From Mycobacteriaceae bacterium (lineage in GTDB: Bacteria; Actinomycetota; Actinomycetes; Mycobacteriales; Mycobacteriaceae), in contig JAFAWC010000243.1 of NCBI GenBank assembly GCA_019242135.1, positions 1-5,717 of the forward strand: a stretch of 5,717 nt of DNA, in the 5' to 3' direction. Below the pieces are notes generated by a model. It saw only the letters and a program-made list of their open reading frames with translations, did no database searches and was not told where the DNA came from. Within the stretch, counting starts at the first letter, position 1; every line of letters starts with the position of its first letter. Made by a program: the position numbers and the translations under genes. Shown in pieces: positions 1 through 5,717 of the stretch.

Positions 1-42
1 CCCGTCTACCACGGTGCCGCCAGTGATCTTCAGGTCGAACAC
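1..42 (-). CDS. Amidohydrolase, N-acyl-D-amino-acid deacylase type (5' end only)
   Basis: Only the first 14 codons lie in the window; the gene continues past the left edge. Reading leftward from a GTG at 42-40 gives MFDLKITGGTVVDG. This N-terminus is characteristic of metal-dependent amidohydrolases of the D-aminoacylase / N-acyl-D-amino-acid deacylase group, which open with a small beta-sandwich strand of the form (D)LxIxGGTVVDG. The start is supported by a strong ribosome binding site, AAGGGAG at 54-48 on the minus strand, 5 bases upstream. The family hydrolyses amide bonds in the cytoplasm; the substrate cannot be inferred from this fragment. It is divergent from the tetR gene at 187 and shares the palindromic control region at 74-99, so it is the most likely target of that regulator besides tetR itself. 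The family call rests on 14 residues and is therefore moderate. Confidence 0.6.
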   Translation of the reverse strand, partial: MFDLKITGGTVVDG

Positions 43-73
43 GATTACTCCCTTGTCTGCCCCCGCCAGCCGC

Positions 74-99
74 TACAGTGGCAATGTAACACCGTTACA
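74..99. promoter_or_regulatory. Two overlapping palindromic operators, probable TetR-family binding site
   Basis: The right palindrome, TGTAACACCGTTACA (85-99), pairs at 6 of 7 symmetric positions around base 92. The left one, TACAGTGGCAATGTA (74-88), also pairs at 6 of 7 positions, around base 81. They share TGTA (85-88), so half-sites TACA, TGTA and TACA recur every 11 bp (74, 85, 96), about one helical turn. The site sits between two divergent starts (42 minus, 187 plus), where a local TetR repressor would block both promoters. TGTAAC/GTTACA arms are common in actinobacterial TetR operators. A possible minus-strand -10 (TACATT, 88-83) and a possible plus-strand -10 (TACAGT, 74-79) lie inside the site, but neither has a clear -35. 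Occupancy by this TetR is inferred. Confidence 0.65.
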
Positions 100-137
100 G
101 ACCAGCCGCGTCCATTCGGGAAAGGCGGAGCGCTGCG

Positions 138-227
138 ATGACGAGCCAGCCCACGATGACGAATCCGCCACAGCGGATGACCGGGGGTGAGACGCTTGCC
201 GGCACCGCAGCGCCGAACCGTCGCTAG
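138..227 (+). CDS. Possible 29-codon leader ORF upstream of and overlapping tetR
   Basis: An ATG at 138 is preceded by AAAGGCGGAG (121-130), one of the best ribosome binding sites in the window, with 7 bases of spacing. It opens a 29-codon frame starting MTSQPTMTNPPQ and ending at TAG (225-227), so it overlaps the first 41 bases of tetR in a different frame. The tetR GTG at 187 has only a weak GGGG ahead of it. The ORF could be a leader peptide whose translation opens the 163-178 hairpin and couples to tetR. It could also be the original tetR N-terminus separated by a one-base indel, or chance. The peptide resembles no family I know. Confidence 0.3.
   Translation: MTSQPTMTNPPQRMTGGETLAGTAAPNRR
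163..178. repeat. Perfect 16-bp inverted repeat (hairpin) just ahead of the tetR start
   Basis: ATCCGC-CACA-GCGGAT has perfect 6-bp arms and a 4-base loop, and ends 8 bases before the tetR GTG at 187. As RNA it would fold over the zone where a tetR ribosome binding site should lie. As DNA it could be an extra operator, although its sequence is unrelated to the 74-99 palindromes. It lies inside the possible leader ORF at 138-227. Confidence 0.4.
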
Positions 228-864
228 TGCCGTCAGCGCCGAGGTGATCCTCGACACCGCGATACGGCTGATCGAATCCGACGGGGTCGAGGCGTTCACC
301 ATGCGCGGCCTCGCCGAGCAACTCGGGGTGGCGGTCACATCGATCTACTGGCATGTCGGGGGACGCGACAAGCTGTTCGACCGCCTGGTCGACCGATTGC
401 TCAGCCAGATGGCGAACTTGCCGGTCGAGGGTGACACTCCCGTCGACCGCATCGCGTCACTGGCCCGTTCCCAGCGCACCGCGCTGATTCACCGTCAGCA
501 CCTGCTGCGCATCGCGCACGAACGAGACCGCACGCCGCTGTTGTTTTTGCCCATTCAGCAAACGTTGGCTGCGCTGCTGGCAGATCTCGGCGTGACCGGA
601 ACCGACGCCGCGCTCATCCTGCGAGCCGTGCAGGTTCATGTCATTTCGTCCGCGGTGATGCAATTCTCCGCGGTCCGTGGCGCGAAGCACGACGAGGAGG
701 ATCCATCGCTGTGGGCCGCCGACTGGCCCGACCAGTCCCTGGTGGAGGCGTTGCAATCCCCGACCGACTACGACGCGGTCTTCGAGTATGCGCTCAACGC
801 ACTGCTCGCGCCGCTGCGGACGCTCCACGAGCCCTCACCGCGCGGTGGCCCCTACGGTGGCTAG
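187..864 (+). CDS. TetR/AcrR-family transcriptional regulator
   Basis: A 225-residue protein, usual for TetR repressors. Residues ~17-65 form the N-terminal DNA-binding domain. The pattern VILDTAIRLIESDG at 20-33 is helix 1, and residues 38-57 (TMRGLAEQLGV...SIYWHV) are the helix-turn-helix followed by the typical YWHV and a DKLFD start of helix 4. Residues ~75-215 form an all-helical ligand/dimerisation domain with no recognisable ligand signature. The GTG at 187 is the earliest possible start because an in-frame stop lies at 178-180; its ribosome binding site is weak (see the leader ORF at 138). It is divergent from the partial amidohydrolase at the left edge with a palindromic operator between them, so auto-repression plus control of that gene is the simplest model. 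Its 3' end overlaps the convergent STAS gene by 30 bp. The ligand is unknown. Confidence 0.92.
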   Translation: MRRLPAPQRRTVASAVSAEVILDTAIRLIESDGVEAFTMRGLAEQLGVAVTSIYWHVGGRDKLFDRLVDRLLSQMANLPVEGDTPVDRIASLARSQRTALIHRQHLLRIAHERDRTPLLFLPIQQTLAALLADLGVTGTDAALILRAVQVHVISSAVMQFSAVRGAKHDEEDPSLWAADWPDQSLVEALQSPTDYDAVFEYALNALLAPLRTLHEPSPRGGPYGG

Positions 865-1215
865 CGCCTCGTCCAACGTCGGGCACACCGCGAAGAGTTT
901 GTCCAGGCCGATCAACTCGATCGGTTTTCTGCAGACCCGCTCTGCGACCACCGCGAAATGCCCGGCTTCGGCGCGCCGGTGTTGGGTCCTCATCAGCACG
1001 GTCAGTCCTGCCGAGTCGAGGAACTGTACGCCGGACAGGTCAATGATCAACGTGGGCGGATTGTTGCCGAGCACTTCGTCGATGGCCGCTTCGAACGCCG
1101 GAGCGGTCGCCATGTCGATCTCGCCGTCGACGCTGAGCACCGCGACATCGCCGTAGGCCGTCCGCGACATCTTCAGCGGCGCGGAGTCTGGCATCGATGA
1201 TGCTTCACCCACCAA
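835..1215 (-). CDS. STAS-domain anti-sigma-factor antagonist (RsbV/SpoIIAA-like)
   Basis: A 126-residue cytoplasmic protein made of one STAS domain (about residues 17-120). It shows the VxGEIDxAT pattern at 29-37 (VDGEIDMAT) and the core phosphorylation loop IDLSGVQFLDSAGL at 58-71; Ser68 of DSAG is the expected phosphoacceptor. In partner switching the unphosphorylated form binds an anti-sigma kinase and frees a sigma factor, while phosphorylation by that kinase inactivates it. The start is ambiguous: TTG at 1215 lies 7 bases after GGAGAGG (1229-1223), GTG at 1212 lies 10 bases after it, and ATG at 1194 has no good site; TTG or GTG is preferred. It is divergent from the receiver-PP2C gene at 1408, the type of enzyme that dephosphorylates such antagonists, which suggests they are partners. 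Its 3' end overlaps tetR by 30 bp. Confidence 0.9.
   Translation of the reverse strand: MVGEASSMPDSAPLKMSRTAYGDVAVLSVDGEIDMATAPAFEAAIDEVLGNNPPTLIIDLSGVQFLDSAGLTVLMRTQHRRAEAGHFAVVAERVCRKPIELIGLDKLFAVCPTLDEALATVGATAR
836..847. repeat. Perfect 12-bp palindrome in the convergent tetR/STAS overlap
   Basis: CACCGCGCGGTG is perfectly self-complementary and lies where the two convergent genes overlap, covering the last sense bases and stop of the STAS gene. As RNA it would form a 4-bp stem with a GCGC loop in either transcript. It could help terminate both, but there is no T-run and in G/C-rich DNA such a palindrome may arise by chance. Confidence 0.25.
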
Positions 1216-1407
1216 AAAGGGACCTCTCCGTTGACGTCATTGACGAGCTTAACGTTGTTGACCCCGGCGCTGACCTGGTTTGCTCATCCCCGGGCCAAAA
1301 CCCTGCCCGGCACCGCGATCGGCAGTCATCTTGTCGCACAGCGAAGTATTGTTCCAGCATTGCTGTCAACCGCAGCGCCCGACGGCGAGTTCAGGACGGG
1401 GTTGCCG
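1216..1407. promoter_or_regulatory. Divergent intergenic control region of the STAS gene and the phosphatase-kinase operon
   Basis: These 192 bp lie between divergent starts (STAS at 1215, PP2C at 1408). Although the plus frame stays open, its codons (TTA, AGT, ATT, GTT, TTT, GCT) are unlike the neighbouring genes, so the stretch reads as non-coding. On the minus strand, TAAGCT (1251-1246) fits a mycobacterial -10 (TANNNT) about 15 bases before the STAS ribosome binding site (1229-1223). On the plus strand, TATTGT (1347-1352) could be a -10 for the operon. Neither has a convincing -35. No GGTTT-N15-17-GGGTA pattern typical of SigF promoters was found. The most structured part is the 9-bp repeat array at 1231-1266. 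Confidence 0.45.
1231..1266 (+). repeat. Four tandem 9-bp near-repeats (TTGACnnnn)
   Basis: Split in nines, the stretch reads TTGACGTCA, TTGACGAGC, TTAACGTTG, TTGACCCCG. Each unit begins TT(G/A)AC, and the first three have G at position 6. The first unit contains the perfect palindrome TGACGTCA (1232-1239) and the third contains AACGTT. The array ends next to the STAS ribosome binding site and covers its candidate -10 (1251-1246). That position suits a tandem activator or repressor site, or a response-regulator site, though no DNA-binding response regulator is encoded here. Confidence 0.5.
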
Positions 1408-2582
1408 ATGCGCGCGTCACCTGCGGCGGCGCCGCACCCCCTGTCGCTGCTGCTGGTGGAGGACGACCGCGCCGACGCGTTGCTGGTGGAGGAACTGATC
1501 GTCGACACCGGAATCGACATCGGGCTGGTGTGGACGCGCACGATCGCCGACGGCGAACGGGAAATGAAGGCCGGCCGCCCCGACTGCGTCCTGCTGGATC
1601 TGAACCTGCCTGATGTGTCCGGCATGGACGCTTTGGACCGCGTCACCGCCTGCGACAACACCGTTCCCATTGTCGTGCTGACCGGCCTCAACGACGAACC
1701 CTTCGGGGTATCCGCGGTCGGGTCCGGCGCGCAGGACTACCTGGTCAAGGGCCGCGTTGACGCTGAGATGCTGCGCCGGTCGCTGCTTTATGCGATCGAA
1801 CGCAAACGCGCCGAGATCACCGCGGTCGATCTGTCCGTCAGTCAACTGCGCGCCCAGGAGAACGCGCGGCTGGAGCGGGGCTTGTTACCCGCGCCGCTGC
1901 TGCTGGAAAAGCCGGGCGTCGAGATCGTCACCCAGTACCGACCCGGTCGGTCGAACGCGTTACTCGGCGGCGATTTCTACGACGTCGTGCAGACCCCGGA
2001 CCGGACGGTCCACGTCGTCGTCGGTGACGTGGCCGGCCATGGACCGGACGCGGCCGCGGTGGGGGTCGCCCTCCGCATCGCGTGGCGCACGCTGGCGCTC
2101 ACCGGGGTTGACGGCGCAGACCGGATGCGCGCCCTCGAGCGCATCCTGCACGCCGAACGGGGCGGAACAGGGATCTTTGTCACGATGATCAGTTTGGCCA
2201 TTTCGCCCGAAAGCGGGCACATCACCGCCGTGCGGGCCGGTCATCCGGGCATGCTCGTCCATGACAGTCACACCGTCGAATGGCTCGTTCCTGCCGGTGG
2301 TCCGGCGCTCGGTCTGCACCTCACCGACTGGCCGGAGGAGCAACTGGAGCTACCGGAGCGAACGGGGCTGCTACTGCTCACCGACGGACTGTTCGAAGGA
2401 CATTCCGGAGACGGTGACGAACGCCTCGGCGAGGAAGGCGTGCTGGAGCTGGCCCGCTCCCTTCCGGTGCTGCCCGCCGCCGCGTTCGTCGGCGCCTTGA
2501 TCGACGCGGCCGAAAACCGGGCCGCCACCCACGGCGGGTTGAGCGACGACGTCGCGGTGGTGCGGGTGGAGCGCCGGTCACC

Positions 2583-2586
<4 letters not shown>
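1408..2586 (+). CDS. Response regulator fused to a PP2C/SpoIIE serine phosphatase (RsbU-like)
   Basis: A 392-residue protein from ATG 1408. Residues ~12-130 are a CheY-type receiver: acidic pocket E18-D19-D20, phosphoacceptor Asp64 in LLDLNLP, Thr92 in VLTG and Lys114 in YLVKG. A helical linker (~125-160) ends in ERGLLP, and residues ~165-390 are a PP2C/SpoIIE phosphatase with GGDFYD (Asp189), GDVAGHGPDAA (Asp207), TDGLFE (Asp326) and LSDDVAVV (Asp380/Asp381), the expected metal ligands. All key residues are present. Such enzymes dephosphorylate the serine of STAS antagonists, here plausibly the product of 835-1215, with phosphorylation of the receiver as the switch. ATG 1408 follows AGGACGGGG (1393-1401) with 6 bases of spacing; the frame is open back to TTG 1231, but that extension has atypical codons and precedes the receiver fold. 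Its stop overlaps the kinase start by 4 bp (ATGA). Confidence 0.93.
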
Positions 2587-4234
<1,648 letters not shown>

Positions 4235-4238
<4 letters not shown>

Positions 4239-4675
4239 CCCCGGGCGGCCGACCGATCGACCTGCTGCTCGTTGAGGACGATGCCGGCGACGAACTCATC
4301 ACGCGAGAGGCACTCGCGGACAACAGGATTAACACCTCGCTGCATGTCGCCCACGACGGGCAGGAAGGCTTGGACTTCCTGTACCGGCGGGGCCGCTTCG
4401 CCGATGCGCCGCGCCCGGGTTTGATCCTGCTCGATCTGAACCTGCCGAAATACGACGGGCGGCAGCTGCTCGAGAGGATTAAATCCGATCCCGACCTGTG
4501 GCACATTCCCGTGGTGGTGCTCACCACTTCCGCGGCCGAAGAAGACATCGTGCGCAGCTACCAGCTGCACGCCAACGCCTACGTCACCAAGCCCGTCGAT
4601 GTCGACAAGTTCATCCGCGCGGTCCGCCAGATCGACGAGTTCTTCCTTCGAGTCGTCCGGCTACCGCAGCCGTGA
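4235..4675 (+). CDS. Single-domain response regulator, Rcp1-like
   Basis: A 146-residue protein that is one receiver domain with no output domain. Acidic residues E14-D15-D16, phosphoacceptor Asp67 in LLDLNLP, Thr97/Thr98 in VVVLTTS and Lys119 in VTKP are all present. The long loop after the second helix (GQEGLDFLYRRG, 42-53, then FADAPRPGL) is typical of the Rcp1 group that pairs with phytochrome-type kinases, matching the transmitter type of the kinase upstream. The GTG start overlaps the kinase stop (GTGA) and has AGGGAG at 4222-4227, 7 bases upstream. Without an output domain it may be a phosphate sink or relay competing with the receiver of the PP2C protein, or it may bind another protein; which is not visible from sequence. 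It is the last gene of the operon, with its stop codon inside the hairpin at 4667-4683. Confidence 0.93.
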
Positions 4676-4683
4676 CACGGCTG
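4667..4683. terminator. Hairpin between convergent genes, probable bidirectional terminator
   Basis: CAGCCGTGACACGGCTG is an inverted repeat with 8-bp arms around A4675; as RNA, a 7-bp stem with a GAC loop. It ends 10 bp before the SDR stop on the other strand and encloses the TGA (4673-4675) of the response regulator. No T-run follows on either strand, which is usual for candidate terminators in mycobacteria and relatives. The position between convergent genes fits termination of both transcripts. Confidence 0.5.
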
Positions 4684-4692
4684 GGCCTCGGG

Positions 4693-5430
4693 TCACCGGC
4701 TGCCTCGCCGCGCCATCAGCCGCTGCGTCTGCCCGTAGGCGTCGATCGGGCTGTGCAACGCGAGACCGCCGTCGGCTAACAGGGTTTGGCCGGTCACCCA
4801 CGTCATGTCGAGCAGCCCGACGATCGCCTCGGCAATGTCATCGGGGTCACCGAGCCGGCCGAGCGCAGTCCGTTCGGTGAGCGCGTCGACCCAGCCCGGG
4901 AGTTTTTCGGCTTCGGCCAGCATCGGCGTCCGGGTGACCCCGGGACCCACGGCGTTGACGCGGATGCCGTGCGGTCCCCACTCTTCGGCCGCGACGCGCA
5001 CCAGCATGTCGATGCCGGCCTTCGTCACGCAGTAGGCGCCCATGTCGCGGTCGGCGATCACGCCGCTGATGCTTGACACCGCGACGATCGACCCGCCCGT
5101 CTCCGCGTCGATCATCGCGCGTGCGACGGCACGCATGCTCAGCCAGGTGCCGGTCAGGTTGATGTCGATGACCCGGCGCCAGTCATCTGGGCTCTGGTCC
5201 AATAACATTCCCGACGCGCCCACGCCGGCACACGCCACCAGCCGGTCGGGCGCGCCGTGCTCGGCGACAGTCTGCTCGATCGCCGCCGACACCGCCGCCG
5301 GATCGCTGATGTCGCACCCGATGTCGCCGCCGTGGACATCCCACACCACGACGTCGGTGCCGGCCGCGCGCAGCCGGGCAGTCACCGCACGGCCGATGCC
5401 GGAACCGCCGCCGGTGACGACGGCGGTCAC
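4693..5430 (-). CDS. NAD(P)-dependent short-chain dehydrogenase/reductase (SDR)
   Basis: A 245-residue classical SDR of normal length, cytoplasmic. It has the Rossmann glycine motif TGGGSGIG at 6-13, Asp31 at the end of the second strand (suggesting NAD(H) over NADP(H)), Asp40 in the CDI adenine-binding position, active-site Asn91 (INLTG), Ser120 (VSSISG), and Tyr133-xxx-Lys137 (YCVTK). The usual NNAG after the fourth strand is CAG (67-69) here, a tolerated variant. The segment between the second strand and Asp40 is short. The C-terminal tail after LADGG (from ~218) carries about 25 extra residues. The GTG at 5430 overlaps the stop of the upstream VOC gene by 4 bp, so the two are co-transcribed. 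The substrate (alcohol or ketone) cannot be assigned. Confidence 0.92.
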   Translation of the reverse strand: MTAVVTGGGSGIGRAVTARLRAAGTDVVVWDVHGGDIGCDISDPAAVSAAIEQTVAEHGAPDRLVACAGVGASGMLLDQSPDDWRRVIDINLTGTWLSMRAVARAMIDAETGGSIVAVSSISGVIADRDMGAYCVTKAGIDMLVRVAAEEWGPHGIRVNAVGPGVTRTPMLAEAEKLPGWVDALTERTALGRLGDPDDIAEAIVGLLDMTWVTGQTLLADGGLALHSPIDAYGQTQRLMARRGSR

Positions 5431-5717
5431 GCAGGCGCCCCGATCAATTCGACGCGGACGCCGTCGGGTGCGGTGATCACCGCCATGGCAACCTCTTTCC
5501 CGCCGGGTGCCGGCACCGAGATCCGCCGCACATCCTCGTCGAAACCTCGCTCGGCCAGCCGGGCCAGCGCCCGATCGACGTCGCGCTGCAACGACAGCAG
5601 AAAGAATCCCATCTGCGGGCGCTGCGCCGATGCGGGCGCGGGGGCCGCGCCGTCGAGAACGACCAGCTCCACGATGCCCGAGTCGGGTGTTTGGGGGTCG
5701 CCGAGGAAGACCGACCG
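5427..5717 (-). CDS. VOC-family protein (glyoxalase/bleomycin-resistance/dioxygenase fold), C-terminal part
   Basis: The frame is open from the right edge to TGA (5429-5427), giving 96 residues without an N-terminus. A GTG at 5672 is internal: the upstream codons read RSVFLGDPQTPDSGI in the same frame, and these continue the fold. The fragment shows the second half of a VOC unit: a strand with GIVELVVL, then a strand (GFFLLSLQ), the helix DVDRALARLAERGF, a strand, and the closing APDGVRVELI, where the Glu is a typical metal ligand. VOC proteins include lyases, isomerases, dioxygenases and binding proteins. The pairing with an SDR, with a GTGA overlap, suggests a small catabolic operon whose upstream part is outside the window. 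Confidence 0.82.
   Translation of the reverse strand, partial: RSVFLGDPQTPDSGIVELVVLDGAAPAPASAQRPQMGFFLLSLQRDVDRALARLAERGFDEDVRRISVPAPGGKEVAMAVITAPDGVRVELIGAPA

Noticed and set aside
138..182. ATGAC repeated at 138, 156 and 177
   Set aside because: Short, irregular spacing (18 and 21 bp), and accounted for by codon repetition in the possible leader ORF.
457..828. Minus-strand open frame inside tetR
   Set aside because: Gln/Arg-rich shadow of the TetR coding frame with no start signal or family resemblance.
1276..1302. Inverted repeat GGTTT...AAACC around a CCCGGG core
   Set aside because: Only 5-bp arms with a long, mostly unpaired centre; not better than chance in this composition.
1216..1407. 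SigF-type promoter ahead of the STAS gene or the operon
   Set aside because: The partner-switch context made this worth looking for, but no GGTTT followed at 15-17 bases by GGGTA was found on either strand.
5042..5476. Plus-strand open frame opposite the SDR and VOC genes
   Set aside because: Low-complexity Ser/Arg/Thr/Pro-rich translation, antisense to conserved SDR motifs; a composition artefact.

Overview
The base composition (strong G/C bias at third codon positions), GTG and TTG starts, and gene families point to a high-GC actinobacterium. Mycobacterium/Mycolicibacterium or a close relative is the best guess, made from sequence style alone. There are no RNA genes, insertion sequences, CRISPR arrays or plasmid functions; this is ordinary-looking chromosome with a compact signalling locus in the middle.

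Layout. (1) 1-42, minus strand: the first 14 codons of a gene that runs off the left edge, probably an amidohydrolase of the N-acyl-D-amino-acid deacylase type. (2) 43-186: a divergent control region with two overlapping 15-bp palindromes (74-99), followed by a short leader ORF and a hairpin just ahead of a TetR-family repressor (187-864, plus). (3) 835-1215, minus: a STAS-domain anti-sigma-factor antagonist, convergent with and overlapping the tetR end by 30 bp. (4) 1216-1407: a divergent intergenic region holding four 9-bp near-repeats. (5) 1408-4675, plus: a tightly coupled three-gene operon (two 4-bp stop/start overlaps) encoding a receiver-PP2C (RsbU/SpoIIE-like) phosphatase, a CHASE3 membrane histidine kinase with a phytochrome-type transmitter, and a stand-alone receiver of Rcp1 type. 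It ends in a hairpin that encloses the last stop codon. (6) 4693-5717, minus: a short-chain dehydrogenase preceded by the 3' part of a VOC (glyoxalase/bleomycin-resistance fold) gene that runs off the right edge, also with a 4-bp overlap.

How it may work. The central genes look like the input half of a partner-switching stress pathway. A membrane kinase senses a signal through its extracytoplasmic CHASE3 domain and phosphorylates the receiver of the phosphatase, the free receiver, or both. The activated phosphatase would dephosphorylate a serine of a STAS antagonist, and the divergently encoded STAS protein is the obvious candidate. The dephosphorylated antagonist would then bind an anti-sigma factor. 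No anti-sigma kinase or sigma factor is encoded here, so that target must lie elsewhere. The flanking pairs (amidohydrolase/TetR and VOC/SDR) look metabolically unrelated to the signalling core.
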